From Ignavibacteriales bacterium (GTDB taxonomy: Bacteria > Bacteroidota > Ignavibacteria > T3Sed10-11), in assembly GCA_003568415.1 (NCBI GenBank), contig PWXV01000141.1, positions 1 through 47,816 on the forward strand: a stretch of 47,816 bases of DNA. Direction: 5' to 3'. The translations under genes were made by a program, and so were the position numbers. Below are positions 1 through 9,576 of the stretch, one piece after another. Below the pieces are notes generated by a model. That model worked only from the letters and a program-made list of their open reading frames with translations, did not search any database and had not been told where the DNA came from. Within the stretch, counting starts at the first letter, position 1. Every line of letters begins with the position of its first letter.

Positions 1-78
1 TTCTCCACTGATACCCGGAAAATGAATAACGAAAAGAGATATAAGGATTGATAATAATATTATATACATCGTTCTCAT
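1..78 (-). CDS. N-terminus of an exported protein (cut by window edge)
   Basis: An open frame begins at an ATG at 78-76 and runs off the left end of the window, giving 26 residues. A strong Shine-Dalgarno AAGGAG lies about 8 bases upstream. The residues have a short Met-Arg-Thr start, then a hydrophobic stretch rich in Ile, Leu, Phe and Val, then Pro-Gly-Ile-Ser-Gly, which reads as a signal peptide or signal anchor. The product is probably exported to the periplasm or outer membrane; nothing more can be said because the rest is missing. A consensus promoter at 259-287 points at it, implying a leader of roughly 170 bases. Confidence 0.7.
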   Translation of the reverse strand, partial: MRTMYIILLSILISLFVIHFPGISGE

Positions 79-225
79 CGATTGTCTCCTTACGAATGAT
101 TACAGCACATCCGCAGCAGGCGGGGAGTAAAGTAAAGTATATACCACTGATATGATCGAAGTGAAGCTTTATGTTTCCAGCCAGCATTTTTAAGATGTGT
201 ATTGATAGTTTGAATATAGCTACAA

Positions 226-270
226 ATTGACTATTTAAATTTAGATTAAGTCTAAATAAATATAGTCAAT
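226..270. promoter_or_regulatory. 45-bp imperfect palindrome, candidate operator
   Basis: Arms 226-245 and 251-270 match as an inverted repeat at 17 of 20 positions around a 5-base centre. The palindrome covers the -10 box and the expected start site of the minus-strand promoter at 259-287. A second short match (ACAAATTG at 222-229 with CAATTTGT at 277-284) extends the symmetry. This is where a repressor dimer would block the promoter, so an operator is the simplest reading; a stem-loop in the leader RNA is the alternative. The rest of the gap 79-397 is AT-rich and I see no gene in it. Confidence 0.5.
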
Positions 271-287
271 GATTTTCAATTTGTCAA
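259..287 (-). promoter_or_regulatory. Sigma-70-type promoter for the truncated exported protein
   Basis: On the minus strand, TTGACA (287-282) is followed after exactly 17 bases by TATATT (264-259). Both boxes are near the bacterial housekeeping consensus. Transcription would run left toward the gene starting at 78. Confidence 0.6.
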
Positions 288-397
288 TATATTCAACAAA
301 ATTACAGAACTGATTATGGAAATCGACCCATTATTTATTTACATTTAAGGGAATATAAACCACCGTATCCTTTTCAATAATGGAAATTCATACAACT

Positions 398-2068
398 ATG
401 AAACCAAACACGTTTATAATCATCATATTTGCCATTCTACTGCTGATCGGTTGTACCGATACTGCCGACGAGCCGATGGGAGATATCATTCTTCCCGATA
501 CACTCGATCTTGTCATAATCTCCACTACAGACGTACACGGTTGGATAATGCCGTGGGATTATTATGCCGATCAACCGGAAGAGCGGTACGGTCTGGTAAA
601 GGCTGCAACTATTATAGATTCGGTACGCAATGAGCACGACTTTACATTATTACTCGACGGAGGAGACTGGCTGCAGGGAAGTCCGCTTGTGGAATATTAT
701 GCAACGGTAGATACCACGTTGCCGAACCCATTCCTCCAGGCTGTCGACTATTTACAGTATGATGCAGTGGTTCTCGGAAATCACGAGTTCGACTTCAGTG
801 TCGATCTGCTCAATCAAAGGATCCGGGAAACGGAAACACCGATTATCGGTGCGAATATGTATCATCACGGTACTGACGAACCTGCATATACACCATATAT
901 CATAAGATCATTTGGGGATTTACACATTGGAATCGTTGGTCTAAATACTCCGGGCACTGCGGTCTGGAACCGGCCCCGTGTGGAAAACAGATTGGATTTT
1001 GTTGACGGAGTTAACGCTGCCAAACGGTTTGTACCGAAAGTTAAAGATGAAGGTGCCGATGTCGTAATTGCACTTGCTCATACCGGCTTAGAGGGAGGAT
1101 CGACGTATGGTATTGCAGACATCGGCGAGGAGAATTTTGGACGGGAGCTGGGAGAAACAGTCGATGGAATCGATCATCTTGTTCTCGGTCATCACCACAG
1201 GGTAATCGAGAGTGAAACGATTACCGGACCTGACGGCCGCGATGTGGGTGTGGTTATGGCAGGCGGACGAGCAGCCTATGTGGGTGTTTCAACATTAACA
1301 ATAACATTTGATGAAAGCACTGCTCAATGGAATGTAATCAAGCAAAAGTCTGAAGTATTACCGGTTGCCCATGCAGAACCGCATCGTGGTTTAGTTGAGC
1401 TTGTGGAGGATGCACATGAACGGGTGCGTGATCACGTTAATCAACCGATCGCAACTACACCCGATCAATGGAGTGCTGAACGGGGACGCATAGAAGACAC
1501 ACCTGTTATCGATCTCATACAACATGTTCAGAAAAAAGAAACCGGAGCGCAACTCTCAGCGGCGGCGGCATTTGATACACGGGTTACATTTGGTCCCGGC
1601 GATATTTCTCTCCGGCAAATTGCACAGTTGTATCCGTTCGAAAACACTCTTTATAAAATGGAGGTTACCGGTAAGCAGGTACGGGAATATCTTGAATACA
1701 CATCGCAATACTATCTGCAGGCAGAAAACGGTCAACCTGCCGAAGTTAATCCTGACTGGCCGGGTTATAACTATGATATGCTTGCAGGTGTGGAATACAC
1801 ACTCGACTTGCGAAATCCGGTTGGCGAACGCGTTGTAGAGTTAACGCACGACGGCGTACCGGTCGCCGATGACGATGTTTTCACGATGGCAATTAACTCA
1901 TACCGTGCGGTCGGCGGCGGTGGATTCGATATGCTTGCCGATGCAAAAGTATTACAAGAGATCGACAGATCGGTGCGGGGTATGATCGTGGATTTTCTGC
2001 GTGAAAAAGGTGAGATCAGACCGGAGGATGTGTATGAGGAGAACTGGCGTTTGGTACCGGAGATGTGA
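398..2068 (+). CDS. 5'-nucleotidase / metallophosphoesterase lipoprotein
   Basis: This is a two-domain 5'-nucleotidase (UshA/NucA family) that would hydrolyse extracytoplasmic nucleotides for scavenging. An upstream ATG at 380 is in frame, but the ATG at 398 gives a clean lipoprotein signal (LLIGC box, Cys 19 from this start), so I prefer it. Numbered from 380, the metallophosphoesterase motifs are Asp51-x-His53, GGDW near 94-97, GNHE at 133-136, a later AHTG and GHHH. The C-terminal 5'-nucleotidase domain holds the substrate-binding motif GGGGFDML near the end. The length of about 556 residues is normal. The Cys suggests membrane anchoring. No strong Shine-Dalgarno sits before either ATG. 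It converges on the M14 peptidase gene across a hairpin. Confidence 0.9.
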   Translation: MKPNTFIIIIFAILLLIGCTDTADEPMGDIILPDTLDLVIISTTDVHGWIMPWDYYADQPEERYGLVKAATIIDSVRNEHDFTLLLDGGDWLQGSPLVEYYATVDTTLPNPFLQAVDYLQYDAVVLGNHEFDFSVDLLNQRIRETETPIIGANMYHHGTDEPAYTPYIIRSFGDLHIGIVGLNTPGTAVWNRPRVENRLDFVDGVNAAKRFVPKVKDEGADVVIALAHTGLEGGSTYGIADIGEENFGRELGETVDGIDHLVLGHHHRVIESETITGPDGRDVGVVMAGGRAAYVGVSTLTITFDESTAQWNVIKQKSEVLPVAHAEPHRGLVELVEDAHERVRDHVNQPIATTPDQWSAERGRIEDTPVIDLIQHVQKKETGAQLSAAAAFDTRVTFGPGDISLRQIAQLYPFENTLYKMEVTGKQVREYLEYTSQYYLQAENGQPAEVNPDWPGYNYDMLAGVEYTLDLRNPVGERVVELTHDGVPVADDDVFTMAINSYRAVGGGGFDMLADAKVLQEIDRSVRGMIVDFLREKGEIRPEDVYEENWRLVPEM

Positions 2069-2112
2069 ATTTTAGTTATGATAAAATTATTTGGGACAAA
2101 ATAATTTTTACC

Positions 2113-2152
2113 TTATATGAAGGGGCTTTTCACACTTCGCCCCTTCATATAA
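2113..2152. terminator. Perfect 14-bp hairpin between convergent genes
   Basis: Arms 2113-2126 and 2139-2152 are perfectly complementary, with a GGGGC/GCCCC core and a 12-base loop. The hairpin lies between the stops of two convergent genes and probably ends transcripts from both sides. There is no long U-run, so it may act as an intrinsic terminator of moderate strength or as a 3' stabiliser. Confidence 0.6.
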
Positions 2153-2198
2153 TAAAAAATCTCGCCAAATTAAACCATAAAGTACTACTACATTTCAC

Positions 2199-4811
2199 TT
2201 ACGGTGCGCTCGGTCCAACCACTACAGCATTTAAAAATAACCGGTTTGCCCCGCGGAAGTATGCCCGGTAATTCACTTCCTCTGCAAAAGCGATAACACG
2301 GCCGCTCCCTACACGTTCTTCATATGCAAACACACCACCGGGCATCCGCTCAAGGGATTCCTCCCAGGCGTGACCGGCAAACAGCATATCGTCTTCAGCA
2401 TACGATACCACCACCCGGCGTGCTGACGACGGCGGTCCTTCATCGGGAATATAAATATTAGCCGAATTTACAAGCACCGGTAATTCCGACGGCAATCCTG
2501 CCGTCATCCAGGTATCGGTATTAATCTGTGTCCGGAATATCGCTCCCGGCACTGAAAAACGCTGCTTCTGTTCGTTATCTTCAAGATCATACCAGGATTT
2601 TAATGAAGTAAGTTCAAGATGTTCACGGACAAAATCAGTAGCCCCGCCGGTAATCGTTACAAGTGTGCCGCCATCACGTACCCACCGTTTCAGCCGTTCA
2701 ATTCCCTCCTCGCCAAGCTCGCGGGCAATCATTCCTCCAGAAACTGTCGGCAATACAATTACATCAAACCGGTCGAGTCTCATATTTCTCATAGATGGTG
2801 CACGGATTATGGTATGTGGAATTTCGTAGTGACGGTCAAGTGTATACCACGCATAACCGAACGAATATCCGAATACAGGATACTCTGCCACAATTGCTAT
2901 TTCGGGTTTGCGAAAGTCTATCGTTGTCGGGGATCCGGGAGCAGTAAAGCCGGGTTCAGCACGGCCGGTGTCGACCCCTTTTACATCAAGACCGAATCGT
3001 TCTGCAACCTTCCGGACGGCTTCGTGTACACCATCCTTCGGCTGATGTACTCGCACAACAACGGTACCCCGTGCAAATTCCATCCCCTGTATTTTACTTT
3101 CCTCGGTCATCATTCCCACACGATAACCTTTTTCACGTAAGTGATACATAGCAGAAACGGATCGTGCCTGTTTGCCATCGATGAGATATGCATACCGGGC
3201 TTCCCTCCCGGGAAATGATACGCCCGGCTTTATCTGATCAGTTAAGCGCTCAGCATCAATGGCACGCCCGTCATCCGAGCTATAGGCATCGATATTGAAC
3301 AAAAGCGGGAGTGAATACGCGGTAATATCGTAGAAACGAGGGTTCTCTCCACGATCGACCCGTTCCCGTGCTTCCTCCAAAAATTCTTCGGGCATCGGTA
3401 CATCAGGTTCAAGTAACGTTCTGATAAGACGGTTACGCGGTTGTGCCGCTTCCACAACATATGTTCCTTCACTGAATGTAACACGGCCAACCGATTCACC
3501 ACTCCGATCCCGAACATTTGACAATTGAACTTCACCGGTAAGTTTATGTACTTCGACACCATTTCTAATTAATAAATTTACAAGCTCTGATATAATGTAC
3601 GGATCACCATCTGAATTAATAATATACCGTCGAATTCCTTGCCCGCCGTCATCGATTGCCGCGCGGTGTACATTGTAATATTCTCTGAGCAGGTTTTCAC
3701 GTTCGGTTGCTGCTGTTTGTACCAACGCCAGGGCCGCAACATATTGTTGTTCAAGAGCATCGGCAAGTGTACGCACGGTCCCATCTGTCCTTTTTAAACC
3801 GAGTCCACGGGTTGTTCCCTGTTCGTACAACATCCCCACCGCACCTTGATAGCTGAGATACGATGTTGTGTAGGCAGGATAAAAGTAATTGAACATTTCC
3901 CGCTTGGTATACTCGAATCCGTGTTCATCAAACGCATCGGCGTGCGCTCTGCCGAAGACTTCAAACCAATCCATTGCATAATCGGGAAAATACGGACTCA
4001 CCGGATCGGTCGGCGGATCGAAGTAGAATTCAACATCGGGTCCCATTTCGTGGGCATCGACACCGACCTGCGGCCGCCATTCCTGAAGCACTGGAACACG
4101 GTACCAGGTTTCGAGTTGCGTGTGGGCAAACCAATCGCGGTTAATATCGAAAAAGTAATGGCCGGTCCTGAATTTCACCGCTTCCCACCAGTTAATATCG
4201 TTACCCCAGTCATCTCTTTCGGGATTCGGCTCCTTCCCGTTGCGCTGCATGTTATAATATACGTGTGCATCACGGCCATCGGGATTCAGTATCGGATCGA
4301 AAAATATAACTGTGTTCCGTATTATATTCATTGTTTCTTCATCATCACGGGTAGTTAATCGTTCGAATAATTTCATAAGACCCTCTGCACCTGAAAGCTC
4401 GGTTCCGTGTATCGAGCCACCCAGCCAGACAACTGCCGGTTGATTATCTATAATGCCATCTACTTCACCTTGCTGAAGTTGACGCGGATCGCCGAGCCGT
4501 TGTGCATTTTGTTTGATCTCATCGAGCCGGTCGTGATTCTCGGGTGCTGTTACAATGGCTGCCAGTAATTCTCTTCCCTCCCAGGAATGTCCCTGTCGTA
4601 GTAAGGTGACGCGGGGAGAGGCCTCCGCAACCGCTTCCAGATATTTCACCATCTCGTGGTGCTGTGTAATACGTTCTCCGAATTTAAAACCGGTAACATC
4701 TCTGAATGAAGGTACGGCCTGATCGTCTACATTGAACGCATAACTGATGTTTGAACCAACTAACGATAAAGAAAATATAATGAGTGCAACAAGTACCGAA
4801 CGTATGTCCAT
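2199..4811 (-). CDS. Secreted M14-family zinc carboxypeptidase with C-terminal extension
   Basis: This large (870-residue) exported peptidase starts with a signal peptide (residues 1-25, ending near Ser-Tyr-Ala). An AGGAG Shine-Dalgarno lies about 8 bases before the ATG. The M14 catalytic domain (about 40-390) shows the zinc motif His135-x-x-Glu138, the third zinc ligand His254 in DAHEMG, and a catalytic Glu candidate at 330 in MLYEQG. Arg/Asn substrate residues are plausible in the NPDGRD and DINRDW segments. The region after about 640 looks like a class-I glutamine-amidotransferase-like fold, as in large M14 proteins of environmental bacteria. It probably trims peptides in the periplasm or outside the cell. 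It is transcribed divergently from the thiolase gene across a 145-base gap. Confidence 0.9.
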   Translation of the reverse strand: MDIRSVLVALIIFSLSLVGSNISYAFNVDDQAVPSFRDVTGFKFGERITQHHEMVKYLEAVAEASPRVTLLRQGHSWEGRELLAAIVTAPENHDRLDEIKQNAQRLGDPRQLQQGEVDGIIDNQPAVVWLGGSIHGTELSGAEGLMKLFERLTTRDDEETMNIIRNTVIFFDPILNPDGRDAHVYYNMQRNGKEPNPERDDWGNDINWWEAVKFRTGHYFFDINRDWFAHTQLETWYRVPVLQEWRPQVGVDAHEMGPDVEFYFDPPTDPVSPYFPDYAMDWFEVFGRAHADAFDEHGFEYTKREMFNYFYPAYTTSYLSYQGAVGMLYEQGTTRGLGLKRTDGTVRTLADALEQQYVAALALVQTAATERENLLREYYNVHRAAIDDGGQGIRRYIINSDGDPYIISELVNLLIRNGVEVHKLTGEVQLSNVRDRSGESVGRVTFSEGTYVVEAAQPRNRLIRTLLEPDVPMPEEFLEEARERVDRGENPRFYDITAYSLPLLFNIDAYSSDDGRAIDAERLTDQIKPGVSFPGREARYAYLIDGKQARSVSAMYHLREKGYRVGMMTEESKIQGMEFARGTVVVRVHQPKDGVHEAVRKVAERFGLDVKGVDTGRAEPGFTAPGSPTTIDFRKPEIAIVAEYPVFGYSFGYAWYTLDRHYEIPHTIIRAPSMRNMRLDRFDVIVLPTVSGGMIARELGEEGIERLKRWVRDGGTLVTITGGATDFVREHLELTSLKSWYDLEDNEQKQRFSVPGAIFRTQINTDTWMTAGLPSELPVLVNSANIYIPDEGPPSSARRVVVSYAEDDMLFAGHAWEESLERMPGGVFAYEERVGSGRVIAFAEEVNYRAYFRGANRLFLNAVVVGPSAP

Positions 4812-4956
4812 CTTGTACTCCTATTATGATTGGAATAAAAAGCAGTGAATGGTCTGAATTCAATGTACAGAAGTAATAATCGTTAAAAATAGGTAAGTCT
4901 ACACTAAAAAACAACTGCAATTGTCATTCAAGCTGAATTTTGTTACATTTACAAAT

Positions 4957-6168
4957 ATGCAGAAAAACGAAGCATACATCATTGATGCATTGCGAACTCC
5001 TGTCGGGCGATACGGCGGTACGCTAAAAGATGTCCGCCCCGATGACCTAAGCGCCCTTGTGATAAAAACACTCGTGGAACCAACTGGTATTGCACCAGAG
5101 GTAATTAATGATGTAATGTGGGGATGTGCAAATCAGGCAGGTGAAGATAACAGAAATGTCGGGCGCATGGCGTTACTGCTTGCAGGATTACCGTATGCAA
5201 TTCCCGGTACAACAATAAACCGCCTGTGCGGCTCGAGTCTCGACGCAATCAATCAGGGAGCCCGTGCAGTGTGGTCGGGTGATGCGTCGGTCATAATAGC
5301 CGGCGGTGTTGAGAGTATGAGCCGCGCCCCGTATGCACTTCCGAAAAATGTCAGCGGTAAAGCACTCTTCGGCAATCTAACTGCCTATGATACTGCACTC
5401 GGGTGGCGATTCCCGAATCCGGCTATGGAGAAGATGTTTCCGCTCGAAAGTATGGGTGAGACGGCTGAAAATATTTATGAAAAATATAAGATAACGCGCG
5501 AAGATCAGGATGCCTTCGCGTTAAAAAGTCATCAACATGCAATCAAAGCTCAGGAAAGCGGTCATTTTAAAAATGAAATCGTACCGGTGACCATTCCTCA
5601 GAAAAAGGGAACATCTATCACAGTCGAACACGATGAAGGCCCGAGAAAAGATACATCGATAGAAAAACTGGCAAAGCTTCCGCCTGCATTCAGAAAAAAA
5701 GGAACGGTTACCGCAGGAAACTCTTCATCGCTCAATGACGGCGCGGCCTGTCTTATGATCACAAATGAAGCGATCACGAAAAAATATAACCTCACCCCTA
5801 TGGCAAAAATTTTATCTACCGGAACGGCAGGAGTCGATCCCCGTTATATGGGATTAGGACCGGTGCCGGCAACACAACATGCATTGCAAAAAGCCGGTTT
5901 ATCCATAGATGATATTGAACTTGTCGAACTCAACGAAGCGTTCGCGGTGCAATCACTTGCCGTGATGAAAGAGCTCGGACTTGAACACGAACGAACCAAT
6001 ATTAACGGAGGCGCAATTGCACTCGGCCATCCGCTCGGTTGCAGCGGTGCCCGTATAATGACAACATTGCTTCACGGGATGAAACGCCGGAAAGTACGAT
6101 ACGGAATGGCGACTATGTGTATCGGGGTCGGACAGGGAATAACCACTATTGTAGAATATTTTAAATAA
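4957..6168 (+). CDS. Acetyl-CoA acetyltransferase (thiolase)
   Basis: This thiolase would cleave 3-ketoacyl-CoA with CoA, or condense two acetyl-CoA. I start it at the ATG at 4957 (403 residues, the normal length). An upstream TTG at 4921 would add 12 unlikely residues. Catalytic residues are visible: the acyl-accepting Cys91 in NRLCGSS, His358 in GHPLGCSG, and the base Cys388 in MCIGVGQG, plus the NEAFA motif. It is the first gene of a plus-strand run with DinB-like, membrane and aldehyde dehydrogenase genes, which suggests fatty-acid or aldehyde breakdown. The beta-ketoadipyl-CoA thiolase subfamily is possible. The exact substrate cannot be read from sequence. Confidence 0.93.
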   Translation: MQKNEAYIIDALRTPVGRYGGTLKDVRPDDLSALVIKTLVEPTGIAPEVINDVMWGCANQAGEDNRNVGRMALLLAGLPYAIPGTTINRLCGSSLDAINQGARAVWSGDASVIIAGGVESMSRAPYALPKNVSGKALFGNLTAYDTALGWRFPNPAMEKMFPLESMGETAENIYEKYKITREDQDAFALKSHQHAIKAQESGHFKNEIVPVTIPQKKGTSITVEHDEGPRKDTSIEKLAKLPPAFRKKGTVTAGNSSSLNDGAACLMITNEAITKKYNLTPMAKILSTGTAGVDPRYMGLGPVPATQHALQKAGLSIDDIELVELNEAFAVQSLAVMKELGLEHERTNINGGAIALGHPLGCSGARIMTTLLHGMKRRKVRYGMATMCIGVGQGITTIVEYFK

Positions 6169-6190
6169 TAATATTAAAGGAACATTTTTT

Positions 6191-6670
6191 ATGGCGAACA
6201 AATCAATTCAAGAAGAGCTGAAAGATTATATAGCGATGTTCATTGCTCTAAAAGAAGTCATTGAGGAGATACCCAATGATATTCTGATGAAAAGACCGGA
6301 ACCAGACAAATGGTCGATTAAAGAAATACTATGCCATCTGGTCGATACCGAACTGAACTATTCGGTACGTATGAAAAAAGTAATAGCAGAGGAGAACCCA
6401 CAACTGATGAAGTTCGATCAGGATGCGTGGGCACAGAATTTAAATTATATGGAATGGGATGTTAAAGAAACGGTGCTTCTTTTCGGTCTATCACGCAACT
6501 CAATGGCAAATATATTGCATAATCTCCCCTCTGCTGCATGGGAACGCACCGGAGAGCACGAAGAACACGGCCCGCTCACACTGCATACCTTACTTGAAGA
6601 TGCAAATAAACATTGTAAACACCACCTATCGCAGATGGTGGCAGCGAAAATGAAACTCGAACAGAATTAA
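6191..6670 (+). CDS. DinB-like four-helix-bundle protein
   Basis: This 159-residue protein resembles the DinB/YfiT superfamily, whose members are often metal-dependent thiol-related enzymes. The metal-binding pattern is visible: His49 in the KEILCHLVD helix and a His-rich helix near 141-145 (KHCKHH). PDKWS in the N-terminal third is typical of the family. An AAAGGAA Shine-Dalgarno lies about 10 bases before the ATG. It follows the thiolase stop by 22 bases and precedes a membrane protein by 22 bases, so co-transcription is likely. Substrate unknown. Confidence 0.8.
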   Translation: MANKSIQEELKDYIAMFIALKEVIEEIPNDILMKRPEPDKWSIKEILCHLVDTELNYSVRMKKVIAEENPQLMKFDQDAWAQNLNYMEWDVKETVLLFGLSRNSMANILHNLPSAAWERTGEHEEHGPLTLHTLLEDANKHCKHHLSQMVAAKMKLEQN

Positions 6671-6692
6671 TCACAATAACAAAGATAGAGCT

Positions 6693-7160
6693 ATGTTAGA
6701 AATATATCACTTACTCCATCTCCTTGGTTACGGTTTGATTATCAGTGTCCTGATCGCCACACCAATACTCGAATACTATTTACGAAGAGCTGAATCATAC
6801 GACGATGCACTTAAGCTTGCAACGATCATCTCAAGAATTGGATTGCTCTCACCCATCGCAGCTATAATCCTGTTCATTAGCGGTGCACTTATGATGGGTA
6901 TGTACGGCTACGGCATATTCACCCACGGCTGGCTTACGGGTAAACTCTTAATATTTCTTGTGATGGTTGTTACCGGTGCGTACTCATCAATGAACGTGGG
7001 CAAACAGCGGCGCGAAATATATAACGATCTGATTGACGGCAAAGATAATCCAAAATTACCCGGTGAACTTATACGGGTACACAACAGACAGAGTCAATAT
7101 ACTCGAATTCAAGCAATCTTTTTATTGATGATCCTTATATTCACGGTTTATAAATTTTAA
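6693..7160 (+). CDS. Four-helix integral membrane protein of unknown function
   Basis: I recognise no specific function. The 155 residues hold about four hydrophobic segments (roughly 5-26, 45-70, 80-100 and 132-152). His6 and His9 lie in the first segment, and a conserved-looking GALMMGMYGYG stretch lies in the second. The layout recalls small DUF2269/CopD-like inner-membrane proteins, some of which bind haem or metal, but that is only a resemblance. Its stop overlaps an ATG of the following aldehyde dehydrogenase frame, so the two are on one transcript. Confidence 0.7.
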   Translation: MLEIYHLLHLLGYGLIISVLIATPILEYYLRRAESYDDALKLATIISRIGLLSPIAAIILFISGALMMGMYGYGIFTHGWLTGKLLIFLVMVVTGAYSSMNVGKQRREIYNDLIDGKDNPKLPGELIRVHNRQSQYTRIQAIFLLMILIFTVYKF

Positions 7161-7183
7161 TGAATAATAATCGGGAGGATGTT

Positions 7184-8686
7184 ATGCAGGAATACCAACT
7201 TTACATTGACGGTGCGTTTGTACCGTCGGTTGAAGGTAAGAAAATTGAATCTCTGAATCCGTTTGACCAATCTGTCGTTGCACGTGTTGACAGCGCCACT
7301 CAACCGGATGTGGATAAAGGGGTGGCTGCGGCACGCAAAGCATTTGATGAAGGTCCCTGGCCGAAGATGAGCGGTGACGAGCGGGGCGCAATGATTAAAG
7401 CTGTCTCGGATAAAATAAACGACAAATTTAAAGAGTTGGTTAAACTTGAAGTTATGGATTCCGGCTCGACATACCGGAAGGCCAAGGAAGATGTATACCT
7501 CAGCGCCCGCGCTATATATTATTTTTCGAAACTGGCATCGCGCGATCTTTCGGAACCCGTTGAAGGATTGAACAAACCAGGATTCAGCCAGAACATTCTT
7601 GTCCGGGAGCCGATTGGTGTGGTCGGTGCGATAATCCCCTGGAATTTTCCGCTCAAAATGGCAATCTGGAAATTAGGCCCTGCACTTGCCGCGGGTAACA
7701 CGGTCGTGCTGAAGCCCTCAGAAGAAACGCCGGTAACAGCAATGGAACTTGCCAAAATCATCGATGAGATCGGCTTTCCGCCGGGAGTGGTTAACATACT
7801 ACCCGGCTATGGGCATGAAGCCGGCGAAGCGTTGGTGCAACATCCTGACGTTGATAAGATTGCATTTACCGGTTCAACCGAGATTGGCAGAAAAGTAATG
7901 GCAACAGCAGCCGAGACTATGAAACGCTGCACCCTTGAATGTGGCGGTAAATCGGCAAATATTATACTCGATGATGCGGATATGGAAATGGCACTCGATG
8001 GAACTATGTATGCAATTTTCTACCATCAGGGACAATGCTGTGAAGCGGGCACGCGGCTGTTCCTCCCTGAATCCATCGCCGATGAATTTCTCGGGAAATT
8101 GCTGGAAAAAACAAAAAAGCTTGTTATCGGTGACCCGATGGACAAAGCAACGGATATCGGTCCGCTTGTATCAAAGACACAACAAGACCGTGTATTAGGA
8201 TATATACAGAAAGGAACCGAGGAGGGAGCAAAGATATTGATCGGAGGGAAAAAACCTGATGATGAAAAATTACAAAAAGGATGCTTTGTTGAGCCGACAA
8301 TCTTTTCAAACGTCGATAACAAGATGACGATCGCTCAGGAGGAAATTTTTGGACCGGTACTTTCTGTTATAACTTATGAGAGCGTCGATGATGCAGTGAA
8401 GATGGCAAATGACTCTATATACGGTCTTGCGGCGGGTGTCTGGTCGAAAGATAAAGACAAGGCACAATCGATCGGCAGGCAGCTTCGCGCCGGAACGGTA
8501 TGGATCAACGAATGGCATCTCATGTCCGAAAAAGCGCCATTCGGGGGTTACAAGCAAAGCGGCATCGGCCGTGAATTTGGCATCGATGGTTTGAAGGAAT
8601 ATACCGAAACCAAACATATGCACATCGATGATGTTGGTGAACGTGAGAAAAAACAATGGTATGATGTTGTCGTACCTAAAGGATAG
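7184..8686 (+). CDS. NAD(P)-dependent aldehyde dehydrogenase
   Basis: This enzyme oxidises an aldehyde to its acid with NAD(P)+. The best start is the ATG at 7184 because a strong GGGAGG Shine-Dalgarno sits just before it; the in-frame ATG at 7160 overlaps the previous stop and has none. The 500-residue product shows Asn153 in PWNFP, the cofactor motif FTGSTEIG at 228-235, the general base Glu252 in LECGGKS, and the catalytic Cys286 (second Cys of GQCC). The C-terminal PFGGYKQSGIGRE motif is typical of the betaine/ALDH1-2-like class. Neighbouring thiolase suggests lipid or aldehyde catabolism. The physiological aldehyde is unknown. Confidence 0.95.
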   Translation: MQEYQLYIDGAFVPSVEGKKIESLNPFDQSVVARVDSATQPDVDKGVAAARKAFDEGPWPKMSGDERGAMIKAVSDKINDKFKELVKLEVMDSGSTYRKAKEDVYLSARAIYYFSKLASRDLSEPVEGLNKPGFSQNILVREPIGVVGAIIPWNFPLKMAIWKLGPALAAGNTVVLKPSEETPVTAMELAKIIDEIGFPPGVVNILPGYGHEAGEALVQHPDVDKIAFTGSTEIGRKVMATAAETMKRCTLECGGKSANIILDDADMEMALDGTMYAIFYHQGQCCEAGTRLFLPESIADEFLGKLLEKTKKLVIGDPMDKATDIGPLVSKTQQDRVLGYIQKGTEEGAKILIGGKKPDDEKLQKGCFVEPTIFSNVDNKMTIAQEEIFGPVLSVITYESVDDAVKMANDSIYGLAAGVWSKDKDKAQSIGRQLRAGTVWINEWHLMSEKAPFGGYKQSGIGREFGIDGLKEYTETKHMHIDDVGEREKKQWYDVVVPKG

Positions 8687-8691
8687 AAATT

Positions 8692-9522
8692 ATGGAATAT
8701 TCAATATTACTCATAATCATTGTCGGAGCTTTCGGTGCGTTGATACTTATACAGGCATACCGCCTGTATACCATTACCCGCGACTGGGGGCAGGGTGAAA
8801 TTGTGGTTCGATGGATATCCCCCGAAGAAACCCGTACGATCATTTATATTTTTATCGCTCTGATCGCTCTGATTATAGCTATTTATATTCGTTCTGAAGC
8901 GCTGCTTTCTGCCCTGTCGGCATTGCTTATCGGCTTCGGTGGTATGCTCAGCCAGCTAACCTTCATCAATGTAATCGGACGCGAAGGCATCTACCTCGGA
9001 CGGACCAGAAAAGGCCTTACGTGGGATGAAATCGAAAAAATGGTGTTTGTGCAGGAAGGCAATGAATACAAACTTGAGATAACATCTGCACGTGAGAAAA
9101 AAACAATCGAAGCAAGCGGATTTTTCGAACGAATCCAGCGTGAGCTTGAATCCCTCGAAGAGCTTGACGAACCGAGTACGAAAGCCGATGTAAAAAAAGA
9201 ACGAGATGAAGCCGGTGAGATGAAAATAGTAGTGGAAGACCGCCTTGCAAAAGAACAGGAATACAGGAGAAAACTGGAGCAAAAGAAACAGGAGGAACGG
9301 TACAAAAGAAAACGGCAAGGTTCCCATAAAACAGAAAAACAAGAAGACAAAAAAGCAAAGAAAGATAAAAATGATAAGCAGGTTGAACGCTCACATCATA
9401 CCATCGGCTTTACAGAAAAGCATCAATTCCATATTCAGCAAGCATTGATGTATTACTTTCCCAAGGGGATTGAGTATAAGGCACCGGAGGAGAAAACACA
9501 GGATTATTCTTATAATTCATAG
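8692..9522 (+). CDS. Membrane-anchored protein with charged cytoplasmic tail
   Basis: No known function recognised. The 276-residue protein has an N-terminal hydrophobic segment (about 4-20) and two closely spaced ones (about 50-90). A beta-rich stretch follows (about 96-150, IYLGRTRKGLTWDEIEKMVF onward) that resembles a small PH-like domain of membrane proteins. From about 150 to 235 the protein is extremely rich in Lys, Glu, Arg and Gln and is probably a coiled coil or disordered. The end (FTEKHQFHIQQALMYY) is less charged. It follows the aldehyde dehydrogenase by 5 bases, so it shares that operon. The Lys/Glu-rich codons create several long false frames on the other strand. Confidence 0.75.
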   Translation: MEYSILLIIIVGAFGALILIQAYRLYTITRDWGQGEIVVRWISPEETRTIIYIFIALIALIIAIYIRSEALLSALSALLIGFGGMLSQLTFINVIGREGIYLGRTRKGLTWDEIEKMVFVQEGNEYKLEITSAREKKTIEASGFFERIQRELESLEELDEPSTKADVKKERDEAGEMKIVVEDRLAKEQEYRRKLEQKKQEERYKRKRQGSHKTEKQEDKKAKKDKNDKQVERSHHTIGFTEKHQFHIQQALMYYFPKGIEYKAPEEKTQDYSYNS

Positions 9523-9576
9523 AATACCTGGTTCGTTCGAAGGGATATATTAGCAACAGTTCTCTCCGGTCAAGCG

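Noticed and set aside
2065-2271. Plus-strand frame overlapping the 5'-nucleotidase stop
   Set aside because: It runs through the terminator hairpin and into the end of the M14 gene, with no ribosome site and no domain-like sequence.
2619-3140. 173-residue plus-strand frame inside the M14 peptidase gene
   Set aside because: Antisense shadow of a well-supported gene.
8956-9394. Three long minus-strand frames rich in Phe, Ser and Leu
   Set aside because: They are mirror images of the Lys/Glu-rich tail of the plus-strand membrane protein.
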